A stretch of DNA of 64,000 bases. It comes from Actinobacteria bacterium OV320. Its GTDB lineage: Bacteria > Actinomycetota > Actinomycetes > Streptomycetales > Streptomycetaceae. The translations under genes were made by a program, and so were the position numbers. This document shows, piece after piece, positions 1 to 8,573 of the stretch. The stretch lies in assembly GCA_001298545.1 (NCBI GenBank), contig LJCX01000028.1:372001-436000 (forward strand). Reading direction: 5' to 3'. Each line of letters starts with the position of its first letter. The stretch's first letter is position 1. The notes beneath the pieces were generated by a model that saw only the letters and a list, made by a program, of their open reading frames with translations, was not told where the DNA came from and searched no databases.

Positions 1-433
1 ACGCGGCCGCGTACAGCATCGCGGTCAGGACGAGGTCGAGTCCGTCGCGGTCACCGATCCCGTGCAGGCTGATGTTCTGCAGCAGCTGCCAGGCGGCGAG
101 CGCCGTCCCGCACAACACGGTGGCGAAGGTGTCGCGTTCGGTCGCCACGGTGAACAGGGCCAGCGCGACCCCCGCGGTCCCCAGTACCGCCATCGCCCCG
201 GTGGGCAGCGGCCCCGCACCCAGCGCGCAGGCCGCGGCGACCACGACGAGGGCCGTCACCGGGCGGGCGCGGCGCAGGGCGAGCGTGGCCGTCACCGGAC
301 CGGCCACCAGAGCCGCCACGAGCAGGGCGGACGCGGGCGGCACGGCCCCGCGCACCAGCTCCGCACCCGGCCACAGGGCGGCCTGGGCGCAGATCAGCAG
401 GACCGGGAGCAGCCGGTCGTCGGTTCGATTCAT
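1..433 (-). CDS. Partial membrane protein (N-terminal part; gene leaves the window)
   Basis: The minus-strand reading frame opens at an ATG (431-433) and stays open to the window edge, so 144 residues are visible and the 3' end is missing. The visible part has several hydrophobic stretches separated by short Arg-rich turns, the pattern of a 4-5 TM bundle. In Streptomyces this pattern is common at the N-terminus of orphan two-component sensor kinases, but no kinase box is inside the window, so the function stays open. It is transcribed away from the secreted-protein gene that starts at 665. Confidence 0.65.
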   Translation of the reverse strand, partial: MNRTDDRLLPVLLICAQAALWPGAELVRGAVPPASALLVAALVAGPVTATLALRRARPVTALVVVAAACALGAGPLPTGAMAVLGTAGVALALFTVATERDTFATVLCGTALAAWQLLQNISLHGIGDRDGLDLVLTAMLYAAA

Positions 434-664
434 GGCCGGTCCAGGCTAGGCCGCAGGTGAGCGGGTCCCCCTCCCGCTGAAGGCGGATTTCGTTCTCTTA
501 CCTGGGTTGCAGTTCCTCTACCTGCGGTTCGACACCGCGATCGTCCCGCAGCGCGACGACGGTCCCCGGCCCCCGGACCTAGCCTCGATCACATCGAGAA
601 GGCGGTCGACCACCGCTTCTCCGCACCGAATTCAGCCAATGCAACGAATCCAGGGGGATCTCCC

Positions 665-1120
665 ATGTCCAAGCGCGTTCTCGTCTCGTCGATCGTCGGT
701 GTCGTCGTCCTCGGCGGAGTGGCCGCCGGTGGTCTCGCCATGGCCTACGGCGCCACCGAGCCGACCGTGGCGAACGGCTCGGCCCGCTATGCCGCCCCCG
801 CCGACGGCCGTGCGGGCACCCTCACCTTCACCGCGGACGTGAGCGACGACTCCGGCGTCCGGAGCCTCAAGGTCGTGGCCTGGCCCGTCAGTTCGAAGCT
901 CGACCCGACCGAGGACGACCTGCGGAAGGACGACGTGGACAGCGCCGTGTGCCGGAGCGTTTCGGCCGAGAAGGCGCGCTGCACCTACACGCTGAAGGTC
1001 ACCCGGGCGGAGGCGGCCGAGCTGCCCGGGGGCAGCTGGCACGTCTCGGCGCTGGCGACCGCCGAGGACGGGGGCACGGCGTTCGTGTCCCGTGCCGCCG
1101 TCTTCGACGTCACCGGCTGA
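665..1120 (+). CDS. Secreted or membrane-anchored 151-aa protein (possibly DUF5707-like)
   Basis: Starts at an ATG with a GGGGGA ribosome site just upstream. Residues 1-30 form a signal peptide or signal anchor (MSKRVLVSSIVGVVVLGG, then a small-residue stretch). The rest is a compact beta-rich domain of about 110 residues with two Cys (in DSAVCRS and KARCTY) that could form a disulphide, ending in FDVTG. Length and layout match small secreted Streptomyces proteins catalogued as DUF5707; I name that family from memory only. It stands alone, with a 230-bp upstream region divergent from the membrane gene. The biochemical role is unknown. Confidence 0.75.
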   Translation: MSKRVLVSSIVGVVVLGGVAAGGLAMAYGATEPTVANGSARYAAPADGRAGTLTFTADVSDDSGVRSLKVVAWPVSSKLDPTEDDLRKDDVDSAVCRSVSAEKARCTYTLKVTRAEAAELPGGSWHVSALATAEDGGTAFVSRAAVFDVTG

Positions 1121-1132
1121 CCGCGTACCGGC

Positions 1133-2242
1133 TCAGCCGGCCTGGGACGGCGTCTGCTTGATGCCGTCGACGATCGCCCGGTTCAGGATGGCGCTGGTGT
1201 AGGTGACCGTGCCGGGCTTGATCAGGGCCTCCGTCCCGCTGAGCCGCTTCACCTGGACCGAGCGCTCACCGAGGAAGACGTGGGTCTTCGTGTCGAAGAT
1301 CCACTCCTCGCGCTGGCCGCTGGTCTCGTCCAGCCGGGCCACCGCCACCCCGTGCCGGCCGACCGCGTCCACCGCGTCGTTCACGACCACGACACCGGGG
1401 ATCTTCGCGGCGGCCTTGAACAGCGCCGAGTACAGCTCCGCCGGCGGGTAGCTCTCGGAGAGCAGATCGCCGATGGTGGTGAAGGCCTGCTGGTCCGGGG
1501 TGTTCCCCTGGCCCTCGGTCTCCTTGTAGATCTTGGCGAGCAGCTCGTCGGGGTCGGTGGTCAGCTTGGCCAGGTAGTCGTACGACGGGGCGCCCAGGTG
1601 CGCCTTCGGGGTGTTGCCCAGCTCGTCGGGGAGGCTCAGGGTCTCGCCCTCGGGGCTGTCGTTGACGGCGGGGTCGATGAGCCAGCCCTTGGTGCCGTCC
1701 GGGGAGTCCCACAGCTGACGGGTGTGCAGCTGGTGACTGGCCAGGCTGGTCTTGTCGTCGACGGTCTTCAGGAAGGTGTCGGCCGACTTGGACTCGATGT
1801 AGATGTACTGACCGGGCTTGACGACCGGGTGGTCGTCCTCGGCGGCCGCCAGCGAGATCTGGTCGAGCAGCTGGGGCAGGCCCTTGGTGGTGGCGACGCC
1901 GACGGTCGTGGTCAGGGCCGGTCCGGTGGCGACACCGCTGTCCCTGACCCCGTCACCCCCGGTCCGCACCACTCCGGCGACGACCACCCCGGCCAGCGCG
2001 GCGGCCAGCACGGGCAGCGTGATCGCCGGGCGCGGCAGCCGCAGCCGCCGGATCCGGCCCGGGACGCCGGCCGTCGTGCGCTCCTGCTGCCGCTCTTCCT
2101 GTCGCGCTTCGTGGATCTGGGCCATCAGACGCTCCCTGTGGAACTGGTGACGGCCCGTCGGCAGGTCACGCGCCGTCCGGGTGAAGAGCTGTGCGCTCTC
2201 CTCCCCCTCTGCCGGACTCTGCCGGGACGTGTTCGCGTTCAT
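1133..2242 (-). CDS. CU044_5270-like membrane protein coupled to an ECF sigma factor
   Basis: 369 residues. The N-terminal 85 residues are charged and cytoplasmic (a Gln/Glu/Arg-rich helix near residues 35-55). One TM segment follows (about 75-95, ITLPVLAAALAGVVVAGVV). The large extracytoplasmic domain contains GQYIYIESKS and a C-terminal block ending near LIKPGTVTYTSAIL. This layout is typical of the CU044_5270 family, which sits beside ECF sigma factors in actinobacteria. The ATG overlaps the sigma stop codon in an ATGA, so the two are translationally coupled. An anti-sigma-like or signal-sensing role is inferred from context and topology; no zinc-binding HxxxCxxC motif is visible. Confidence 0.8.
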   Translation of the reverse strand: MNANTSRQSPAEGEESAQLFTRTARDLPTGRHQFHRERLMAQIHEARQEERQQERTTAGVPGRIRRLRLPRPAITLPVLAAALAGVVVAGVVRTGGDGVRDSGVATGPALTTTVGVATTKGLPQLLDQISLAAAEDDHPVVKPGQYIYIESKSADTFLKTVDDKTSLASHQLHTRQLWDSPDGTKGWLIDPAVNDSPEGETLSLPDELGNTPKAHLGAPSYDYLAKLTTDPDELLAKIYKETEGQGNTPDQQAFTTIGDLLSESYPPAELYSALFKAAAKIPGVVVVNDAVDAVGRHGVAVARLDETSGQREEWIFDTKTHVFLGERSVQVKRLSGTEALIKPGTVTYTSAILNRAIVDGIKQTPSQAG

Positions 2243-2946
2243 CGGTTTCCTCCCTGCGCGGGCCGGACCACGTTGGTGTGATCGCCTCTTGTCTGTCGAC
2301 CGATGCGGCCGCCTTCCCGATTTCCGCGGACTTTCTCGGAAATCCGGTCGGAAGTCCGGTCGGAAGTCCGGTCGGGCGCCGGGTGACGGGACGGTTGGCG
2401 GGCCGGGCGGCGGTCCGGCTCGTCCGCGGCGAGCGCCCGCAGCTTCTTGCGGGCCCGGGAGAGACGGGAGGCGACGGTGCCGACCGGGATTCCCAGGGCT
2501 TCGCCCGCCGCCTCGTAGTCCAGCCCCTCCCCCAGACAGAGCGCCACGACCTCGCGCTCCGGTCTGCGCAGACCGGCCAGGGCGGTGAGGGCCGTCGCGA
2601 GTCGCCGCCGGTCGTCGATCCGGTCGACGACCTCGTCGGCGTGGTCGGGCACGGACAGTTCGGCGGCCGCGGCGGCGCCGGCCGCAGCCCGGTACCGCCG
2701 GTTGCTGCGGTACTGGTTGCGGGCGGTGTTGGTGGCGATGCCCAGCAGCCAGGGCCGCAGGGAGCCGCCCTCGGGATCGACCCGGTCGCGCAGCCGCCAC
2801 GCCTCCATGAAGGTCGCGGCCATCACGTCCTCGGCCGTCGACCAGTCGGCGGTCAGCCGGAAGGCATGGTTGTAGACGGCGCGGGCGTAGTCGTCGAACA
2901 ACTCCGCGAACGCGCTCGACTCCCCGGCCCGTACCCGGGTACGCAT
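2239..2946 (-). CDS. ECF-type RNA polymerase sigma factor (sigma-70 family)
   Basis: Region 2 runs from FAELFDDYARAVYNHAFRLT through AEDVMAATFMEAWR and the RPWLLGIATNTARNQYR segment. Region 4 contains RPEREVVALCLGEGLDYEAAG followed by the HTH GIPVGTVASRLSRARKKL. I chose the ATG at 2944-2946 because GAGGTG lies about 9 bases upstream; a GTG four codons further up is possible. The C-terminal tail of about 60 residues is Arg/Asp-rich, non-conserved and carries a DRTS-type tandem repeat. The downstream membrane gene overlaps by four bases, so the pair is probably a co-expressed sigma/regulator unit. Confidence 0.9.
   Translation of the reverse strand: MRTRVRAGESSAFAELFDDYARAVYNHAFRLTADWSTAEDVMAATFMEAWRLRDRVDPEGGSLRPWLLGIATNTARNQYRSNRRYRAAAGAAAAAELSVPDHADEVVDRIDDRRRLATALTALAGLRRPEREVVALCLGEGLDYEAAGEALGIPVGTVASRLSRARKKLRALAADEPDRRPARQPSRHPAPDRTSDRTSDRISEKVRGNREGGRIGRQTRGDHTNVVRPAQGGNR
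2342..2380. repeat. 12-bp tandem repeat inside the sigma-factor 3' end
   Basis: Three near-identical copies of ggtcggaagtcc lie head to tail. They are read on the minus strand as the DRTSDRTSDR stretch of the sigma factor's C-terminal tail. The unit is a multiple of three, so copy-number change would keep the frame. Confidence 0.8.
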
Positions 2947-3064
2947 ATGAGTGCTCACCTCAATGAGCTGTCCGGCACACGACACCGACTTCCCGTGACC
3001 TGCGCCACACTCGCCCCGCCGGCTGGTACCGGACCCCGGCGTAGAGGTTCGCACGCGGGCGCCG

Positions 3065-3703
3065 TCACTTCCGGCGGTGCTCGGCGGTGTTCTTCAGGTC
3101 GTGGAGCCAGGCTTCGAGGCCCGCGCCGAGCGCGGCGGTCGCGGTGGGGACGTCGGCTTCGACCTGGGCGCCGGTCCAGGTCTCCTCGGTGTGGACGCGG
3201 ACGCCGCCCTTGACCTCGGTGAAGGTCCACAGGTGAACGCCCTCGTCGATGCGCAGGCCCTGGCCGACCGCGGGTCCGCTCCACAGGACGCAGGCCCCGC
3301 GCTGGAGCTGCCGGACGGTGGAGGTGATCTCGAGGGTGGTGGCGGGGGTGGTCGGCGTGGCGGGCGCCGGGGTGGTCCAGCGGAACCGCGAGCCCTTGCC
3401 GAGCCGCCCGGTGTCGAGGCGTTCGGCGGTGAGCACGGGCTGCTGCCAGGACGGCCAGCGTTCGACGTCGGTCTGGAGCTTCCAGACGGTGCTCAGCGGC
3501 GCCTTGATCACCACGTCGGAGTGGTAGCGGATACGGGCGGATGCGTCCACGCCCTGCCCTCGGCACTGGGACGTACGGCTGTGGTGGGCGCCTGCCCGGT
3601 CGGGCGCGGCCTGGGCGGCGGGGATGGCGGTGGCGAGGGTGCCGACGACGGCGAGTGCGAGCGGGAGGGCGGACGTCAGCGTCCTGGTCCTGGTGCCGGG
3701 CAT
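3065..3703 (-). CDS. Secreted SRPBCC (polyketide-cyclase/START-like) protein
   Basis: 212 residues. Residues 1-35 are a Sec signal peptide (hydrophobic core, then an AQAAP cleavage region). The mature part follows the SRPBCC pattern: an opening strand VVIKAPLSTVWKLQTDVERWPSWQ, a GSRFRW strand, a central VLWSG strand, and a C-terminal helix with ALGAGLEAWLHDLKNTAE. This fold makes a hydrophobic ligand-binding cavity and is usually cytoplasmic, so export is slightly unusual. Ligand and role are not predictable. It is co-directional with the oxidoreductase upstream, about 105 bp away. Confidence 0.8.
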   Translation of the reverse strand: MPGTRTRTLTSALPLALAVVGTLATAIPAAQAAPDRAGAHHSRTSQCRGQGVDASARIRYHSDVVIKAPLSTVWKLQTDVERWPSWQQPVLTAERLDTGRLGKGSRFRWTTPAPATPTTPATTLEITSTVRQLQRGACVLWSGPAVGQGLRIDEGVHLWTFTEVKGGVRVHTEETWTGAQVEADVPTATAALGAGLEAWLHDLKNTAEHRRK

Positions 3704-3807
3704 GAGGATTCCTTTGATCTGAAGGCCTGTTGGGCCGGTGGGCAGGTTGCCGGGTTGGCGCGGGGCGTGGAGCGAGGAGTACGGGGTGCGGGTGCGAGCG
3801 CCCCCGT

Positions 3808-4839
3808 CTACGGGTGGAGGACGACCTTGCCCGCGACCGTTCCGGACTCAGCCAGCCGAACAGCGTCGGCGACGTCGGCGAGCGGGAGCCGGGCCGCGAT
3901 CCGGGGTGTCACGTCACCACGCTGGAGGGCGGCGAACACCTCGGTGAGGTCGGTCCGCAGCCGGGCCCGGAAGCGGTTCTTGGCCAGGGCGCGGCCGGCC
4001 CAGACGTTGAAGAAGTAGGCGCGGCGGCGGTTGGGCAGCGCGTTCCATACCCACAGTCGGCCGAGCAGCTTCAGCACGGGCCACTGCTTGGACCCCTCGT
4101 CGTCCCGGGTGGATGCGGTGCCGTACGAGACGAGCGTGCCGCCGGGGGCGAGGAGGCGCCAGGAGTCGACGATGCCCCGGCCGCCGACGTGGTCGAAGAC
4201 GGCGTCCACGCCACCGGGGGCGAGTTCACGGATCCGCGCGGCCAGGTGGGCGGTGCGGTAGTCGACGGGGGTGACTCCCTGTTGCCGCAGGGCGTCGTGG
4301 TGGCGGGTGGACGCCGTGCCGATCACCCGCATGCCGGCGGCCCGGGCGAGCTGGACCAGGACCGAGCCGACGCCACCGTTGGCGCCGTGCACGACGACGG
4401 TGCCGCCCGCGCGGACCCGTGCCTTGCGGTGCAGCATCTGCCAGGCGGTGATGCCGTTGAGCACCAGGGTCTCGGCCTCCGCCGCGTCGATCCCGGCGGG
4501 GACCGGCACCACGTCGGCGGCGTCGACGAGGACATGGCTGGCCCAGCCGCCGACCTTGAGCAGGGCGGCCACCCGGGTGCCGGCCAGGCCGGGCTCGACG
4601 CCGTCGCCGGTCGTCAGCACCGTGCCGACCAGGTCGTAGCCGGGGACGAAGGGGAACGGCGGCTGATCGTAGTAGCGGCCGCGGCGCATCTGCTGCTCGG
4701 CGAAGGAGACCCCGGTCGCCTCCATCCGGATCAGCACCTGCCCGGGGCCCGGGGTGGGGACGGCTCCGTGCCGGATCCGCAGCCCTTCCGGCTCGACCTT
4801 GCCCGGCAGGACGACCTCGACGAGTCCCTCGGCGTTCAT
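3808..4839 (-). CDS. Medium-chain dehydrogenase/reductase (quinone oxidoreductase type)
   Basis: 343 residues. The GroES-like half includes PTPGPGQVLIRMEATGVSF and PFPFVPGYDLVGTV. The Rossmann half has the AMTGANGGVG-type nucleotide motif, here VVHGANGGVGSVLVQLARA, with VIGTAS after it. Catalytic and structural zinc Cys clusters are absent, which places it with NADPH quinone oxidoreductase or enoyl reductase-like MDR enzymes. It is divergent from the TetR gene at 5017, a common arrangement in which the regulator controls the enzyme. The likely reaction is NADPH-dependent reduction of a quinone or alpha,beta-unsaturated carbonyl; the exact substrate is unknown. Confidence 0.88.
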   Translation of the reverse strand: MNAEGLVEVVLPGKVEPEGLRIRHGAVPTPGPGQVLIRMEATGVSFAEQQMRRGRYYDQPPFPFVPGYDLVGTVLTTGDGVEPGLAGTRVAALLKVGGWASHVLVDAADVVPVPAGIDAAEAETLVLNGITAWQMLHRKARVRAGGTVVVHGANGGVGSVLVQLARAAGMRVIGTASTRHHDALRQQGVTPVDYRTAHLAARIRELAPGGVDAVFDHVGGRGIVDSWRLLAPGGTLVSYGTASTRDDEGSKQWPVLKLLGRLWVWNALPNRRRAYFFNVWAGRALAKNRFRARLRTDLTEVFAALQRGDVTPRIAARLPLADVADAVRLAESGTVAGKVVLHP

Positions 4840-4854
4840 GACAGCCTCCAGTGA

Positions 4855-4892
4855 GCGTTACCTCTGCTTGCGTTCGTTAGAAGTTGTAACGC
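4855..4892. promoter_or_regulatory. Candidate TetR operator between the divergent genes
   Basis: A 7-bp inverted repeat (gcgttac at 4855-4861 and gtaacgc at 4886-4892) lies in the 177-bp divergent spacer. A second looser pair, gttag (4876-4880) and ctaac (4931-4935), overlaps it. The spacer is clearly AT-richer than the neighbouring genes, as expected of a promoter/operator region. Binding by the adjacent TetR protein is inferred from position. Confidence 0.45.
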
Positions 4893-5016
4893 AGACCGAA
4901 GGGGAGTGTCAATAACCTCCGTGATAGCCTCTAACTAATTCTTGATGCTATAGACGCGAGTGTGTGTCCGAGCTCGAGACCTCGGGACCGTGAGAGCGGA
5001 GAGGTGGCGGCAGGCC

Positions 5017-5676
5017 ATGGCGGAGACGGGTACGACGACCCCGCGCGAGCGCTATCGCGCCCAGGTGCAGGCGGAGATCAAGGAGCGCGCGTGGGAACAG
5101 ATCGCCGCGGCGGGGGCGTCCGCGCTCTCCCTCAACGCGATCGCCAAACAGATGGGGATGAGCGGACCCGCGCTGTACCGGTACTTCGCCGGACGCGACG
5201 AGCTGATCACCGAACTCGTCCGGGACGCGTACCGAAGCCTCGCCGACGCCTTCCGCGCAGCCTCGGCCGCGGGCGGCGGCCTGACCGGACTGGCACACAC
5301 GCTGCGCGACTGGGCCCTGGACGATCCCCAGCGGTACTTCCTCGTCTACGGCACACCCGTCCCGGGCTACCACGCGCCCGACGACGTCACCACGATCGCG
5401 TCCGAGATCATGACGGCCCTGCTCGACGCCTGCGCCGACCTGCCCGCCGACGGCCCGCCGACCCCGCTCGCCGCCCACCTCGAAGGCCTCGGCGACCAGT
5501 GGACGACCGGCCATCCCGCCCCACCCGCCGCCCTCCACCGGGCCCTGACCTGCTGGACCCGCCTGCACGGCGTCCTGTCCCTCGAACTGGCAGGCCACTT
5601 CAACGGAATGGGCTTCGACCCCACCCTGCTCTTCACAGCCGAACTCGACACCTTGACCGGCGCGTCGGCGAACTGA
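5017..5676 (+). CDS. TetR/AcrR family transcriptional regulator
   Basis: 219 residues from the ATG at 5017; a purine-rich GGAGAGG lies upstream. The N-terminal HTH is clear: AWEQIAAAGASALSLNAIAKQMGMSGPALYRYF, ending in the usual GRDELI. The ligand-binding half contains TLRDWALDDPQRYFLVYGTP and the closing LHGVLSLELAGHF, typical of the C-terminal domain found with TetR regulators of oxidoreductase genes (TetR_C_13/WHG-like). It most likely represses itself and the divergent MDR oxidoreductase. Confidence 0.92.
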   Translation: MAETGTTTPRERYRAQVQAEIKERAWEQIAAAGASALSLNAIAKQMGMSGPALYRYFAGRDELITELVRDAYRSLADAFRAASAAGGGLTGLAHTLRDWALDDPQRYFLVYGTPVPGYHAPDDVTTIASEIMTALLDACADLPADGPPTPLAAHLEGLGDQWTTGHPAPPAALHRALTCWTRLHGVLSLELAGHFNGMGFDPTLLFTAELDTLTGASAN

Positions 5677-5740
5677 GGGGCGCCCGCGAGGCCGACCTCC
5701 TCGAAGCCCCCGCCTCGACGGACCCGTAGCCGGGGATCGT

Positions 5741-6286
5741 CTACATATGGCGGGGATCGGTGGCAAGGAGGGCCGGATCCTCCGAGCGCAGCCGGAACTT
5801 GGCGTGCACGCCCAGGCTGTCGCGGGCGGCTATGTAGAACTCGTCGCGCTTCTCCTGGAACTCACGGAACGCCCTCATCCAGTCGTCCGGTGTGCCAGGG
5901 CGCATGTCGCGGACGAACTGCTCCAGGACCCAGGCGTGGCGCTGAAGCGCCCGGGCCGCCGAGATGGTTTCCGCGTCTCCCATGAGGAGGACGGCCTCGA
6001 AGGCGTAGCCGCGCTCCAGTTCGGCCTCCGCCATCAGCTCCAGGCCGGCTTCCTCGGCAAGTGGCTGAGGGAGTTGGAAAAGGCCCTTCCCCGCCGCCAG
6101 CCGGCCCGCCAGTGACGTGAACCTCTTCACCGCGTCGGCATAGCGGAGATAGCAGTCCAGCCGGTGCTCGTCCCACCTCGTCGAGAGCTGGCGCCGCCAT
6201 CGGGCCCGCTCCATCAGGGCCCCACCGACGTACGAGGCCGCCGCCCCGACGAGCACCCCTATCAAGGTGAACAACTGTCCCGACAT
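5741..6286 (-). CDS. Membrane-anchored hypothetical protein
   Basis: 181 residues from the second Met (6284-6286), preferred because a G-rich ribosome site sits just upstream. One N-terminal TM helix (LFTLIGVLVGAAASYVGGAL) is followed by a positively charged stretch (ERARWRRQ). The soluble domain is mainly alpha-helical and rich in Glu and Arg, with several predicted amphipathic helices. This layout (short anchor plus helical cytoplasmic bundle) is frequent in Streptomyces orphan proteins of phage- or island-associated regions. No enzyme motif is seen. Confidence 0.75.
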   Translation of the reverse strand: MSGQLFTLIGVLVGAAASYVGGALMERARWRRQLSTRWDEHRLDCYLRYADAVKRFTSLAGRLAAGKGLFQLPQPLAEEAGLELMAEAELERGYAFEAVLLMGDAETISAARALQRHAWVLEQFVRDMRPGTPDDWMRAFREFQEKRDEFYIAARDSLGVHAKFRLRSEDPALLATDPRHM

Positions 6287-6374
6287 ACCGCCCCCGCAGA
6301 TCACGTAGATACTCAGGGACCCTACTTGCGGGACCCCACCCCACCTGGGCAGAAGGTTCGTCAGCCCCGATCCC

Positions 6375-7028
6375 CTACACCTCGGCGCGCACGACCAACG
6401 TGCCGATGTGCCCGGACTTCGGCGCGTCGATGATGCGGGCCTCGGCCGTCGCGAATCCGGAGCCGGTGAGCAGCCGCTCCCAGACGGCGGGGCGGTAGGA
6501 GTACCGGTAGGTGAACATGGCCTTCCCTGCGAAGCCTCCCTTGTACATGCCCTGCGGGCCGTATGCGCCGGGAATCGCGGGCGGCTGTGAGAACACGAAT
6601 GCCCCGCCGGGGCCGAGCCTGTCCCTCACCAGGGGAAAGAGGCGCCCGGGGTCGGTGAACCAGGCCGCGCCGAAGATCGAGTAGACGGCATCGAAGGTGT
6701 CGTCGCGGGCGGCCAGCCACTCCAGAACCTCGCCGCATTCGAACGTGGCGCCGGTGTCGGCCCAGCGCTCGCTGGTCTTCTTCACCATGACCGCGGAAAG
6801 GTCGACACCGTGGGCCTCGATCCCCTGCTGCGCCAGATGTGCAAGGGCTCGGCCGGTTCCGCAACCGATCTCCAGGACCCTGGTCGGCCTGCCCAGCAGC
6901 TCCGGCCCCGGGCCGTGTCCGGCGTACTGGGTCCAGCAGAACGCGGGCTCGGCGTCGTCCTTGAAGGCGGATTCGGCGTAGACGTCCCACAATTCGGTCT
7001 CGGCTGCGATGTCATGCGGTACGGGCAC
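6375..7028 (-). CDS. Class I SAM-dependent methyltransferase
   Basis: 217 residues. The start is a GTG at 7026-7028, chosen because GGAGG stands seven bases upstream. Motif I is RVLEIGCGTGRALAHLA, motif II has HGVDLSAVMV, and the motif IV region is FDAVYSIFGAAWF. A later block (GPGGAFVFSQPP) forms the usual post-II loop. The N-terminal part contains a WDVYAESAF...FCWTQYAG segment shared with actinobacterial methyltransferases found next to XRE regulators. The substrate is unknown; small-molecule methylation is the default guess. Confidence 0.88.
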   Translation of the reverse strand: MPVPHDIAAETELWDVYAESAFKDDAEPAFCWTQYAGHGPGPELLGRPTRVLEIGCGTGRALAHLAQQGIEAHGVDLSAVMVKKTSERWADTGATFECGEVLEWLAARDDTFDAVYSIFGAAWFTDPGRLFPLVRDRLGPGGAFVFSQPPAIPGAYGPQGMYKGGFAGKAMFTYRYSYRPAVWERLLTGSGFATAEARIIDAPKSGHIGTLVVRAEV

Positions 7029-7058
7029 AGCTATTCCTCCGGTCGTCGGAACGCGGGA

Positions 7059-7092
7059 GCCCCCGCCCTCGGGAAGCCGTGAGGGCGGGGGC
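7059..7092 (-). terminator. Hairpin downstream of the 7105-7605 gene
   Basis: A perfect 12-bp stem (gcccccgccctc at 7059-7070 with gagggcgggggc at 7081-7092) and a 10-base loop, 12 bases past the stop codon on the minus strand. No long T tract follows, which is usual for Streptomyces. It separates the hypothetical gene from the methyltransferase. Confidence 0.7.
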
Positions 7093-7104
7093 ACTTCAGC
7101 GAGC

Positions 7105-7605
7105 TCAGTGACTGTCGGGGACCTTGTCGTCGCACGGCGAGCAATCAGTGCCGTCGATGGCCCACAGCTCCTCGTCGATCGCCCAGCCCTGGCTCTTGAG
7201 GAAGTCCCCGGTACGCAGGCAGAGGCCGTCGCGGCGGCGCTCGACGAACGGCGCGTGATGCTTGAACCGCCCGCCGTTGTAGGCACGGCAGATGCCCCAC
7301 CATACGGGCGTGTCAAGGATGAGCTGGTGAACGCCGATGTCGACGAGCTTGCCGACGCCGAGGTGCTGACCAGGGTTCTCGATGCTCCCCATGACATACA
7401 TGATGGCGTTCCCGAGGATCCGCTCGGCCATGTCTCGCACCATGATGTGGTCCCGGAGAAGGAGCGCGACCTCGCGCTCCCACAGGCTGAGGCCGGAATC
7501 GAATACGTTGACGGTCAACTCCGTGATGTGGGGAGCGACGGCGTTGAGGAGTTCCTTCGGCTCCCGCGTGCGCGTGCTCGCGGGCTGCTCGAGGGTAACG
7601 GTCAT
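7105..7605 (-). CDS. Conserved hypothetical protein, 166 aa
   Basis: Starts at ATG 7603-7605 with GGAAGG four bases upstream. I do not recognise the family. The protein is soluble, with a helical N-terminal half (LLNAVAPHITELTVNVFDS, then REVALLLRDHIMVRDMAERI) and a C-terminal half with several Cys, Trp and His (WWGICRAYNGGRFKHHAPF, GWAIDEELWAIDGTDCSPC). The last block ends CSPCDDK. The Cys/His residues could bind metal. It precedes the methyltransferase in the same direction, but a hairpin lies between them. Confidence 0.65.
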   Translation of the reverse strand: MTVTLEQPASTRTREPKELLNAVAPHITELTVNVFDSGLSLWEREVALLLRDHIMVRDMAERILGNAIMYVMGSIENPGQHLGVGKLVDIGVHQLILDTPVWWGICRAYNGGRFKHHAPFVERRRDGLCLRTGDFLKSQGWAIDEELWAIDGTDCSPCDDKVPDSH

Positions 7606-7862
7606 TTGCCTTCCATTCTGGGATGTTGTGCGTCTTGAGGAGGCCGCCCCGGGCTCAACCTGTCGGCGGCCGCAGCCGGGGCGGATGTGTTGCGGGTCCT
7701 TCCCGCCATGTCTGATGGAGCACGGCAAAGAGGGGTGATCCGGGTGCGACCCTGCCCCTGCGGTCGCCATGGGGGTACGTCAGTACGGTTTTGCGCGCGA
7801 GCACCAAGGGGAGAACCGGGGCGGCCACGGCCCCCACGTGCATGAAAGGGCGCTGGTGGCCC

Positions 7863-8054
7863 TCACGCCGACTTTCCAGGCGGCTGCCGGTGGCACGAGC
7901 AGCGACATCGGCGCACGAGCAGTAGGCCTGTGGAGTGTGGGACGGGGATGTCCCTGAGCTGGCGGCACCGGGTGTGAAGGTCCGCGTAGCCGGGCTGTCG
8001 CGCCAACGTGCACTCGGTGGACAGATCCTCGGTGTTGATGACCTCCGTCGTCAC
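7863..8054 (-). CDS. Small Cys-rich C-terminal protein (63 aa), coupled to the DUF6415 gene
   Basis: The GTG start overlaps the stop of the upstream gene in GTGA, direct evidence of translational coupling. The product is 63 residues, soluble, and ends in the cluster RRCRCSCHRQ, a possible metal-binding tail. Similar short proteins with CxCxCH-like ends accompany regulatory genes in Streptomyces islands; I have seen the pattern but know no function. The coupling makes it a real gene despite its size. Confidence 0.6.
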   Translation of the reverse strand: MTTEVINTEDLSTECTLARQPGYADLHTRCRQLRDIPVPHSTGLLLVRRCRCSCHRQPPGKSA

Positions 8055-8464
8055 GAGTGACCACCGATTTTCTCGTAGTGGTCGCAAAGGGCATTCAGGA
8101 CCCGGGCCAGTCGCTGGGCGTATCCGAGCGTTCCACCAGGCCCATGGCCAGGCTCGGCCCGGAGCTTCCCGCGCGCTTCCCCGACACAGGCAAGGGCGCA
8201 GTAGCGGGGGACACTGCGCTCGGCCGGCTTCCCGGCCGCCTGCTCGACCTCCGGGATGAGGATCTCCATGTGGCCGCGCGCCGCCTGCGTCAGGGTGTCC
8301 GGTTCAGCGGCCGCCGGGGGCAGCGCCAGGAGGTCCGAGTCCAGCAGGATCTGCGCCGTCTCCCGCATCGCAGGGATGTCGGGCGGATCAACTGGGGCAT
8401 GCTCTGCCACACCTTGCGCTGGGGCTGTACGGTGCGTCACGTCGACTCCAAACCAGTCAGCCAC
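8051..8464 (-). CDS. DUF6415-like protein (137 aa)
   Basis: Starts at GTG 8462-8464. The helical protein contains a repeated acidic/Leu pattern (MRETAQILLDSDLLALPP) and the characteristic central block PRYCALACVGEARGKLRAEPG, which I associate with the family labelled DUF6415 (natural-product-associated, function unknown). It is divergent from the XRE-TPR regulator at 8574 with only about 110 bp between, so the two units probably share a control region. Function unknown. Confidence 0.65.
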   Translation of the reverse strand: MADWFGVDVTHRTAPAQGVAEHAPVDPPDIPAMRETAQILLDSDLLALPPAAAEPDTLTQAARGHMEILIPEVEQAAGKPAERSVPRYCALACVGEARGKLRAEPGHGPGGTLGYAQRLARVLNALCDHYEKIGGHS

Positions 8465-8573
8465 GCCCCCGGGTCGTTCGCGCGGCCGCGGGGGTCTGTC
8501 GTGTCAAGACCCTCGCGCCCAGCGCGATTTTTTCCCATCTCACCGCCCTATAGCCGTGTCCTATATTGGAGTT

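Noticed and set aside
1133..2800. A 555-residue reading frame covering the membrane protein and part of the sigma factor
   Set aside because: The first 185 residues are an Arg/Gly/Pro-rich shadow of the sigma gene; the real start is the ATGA-coupled ATG at 2242.
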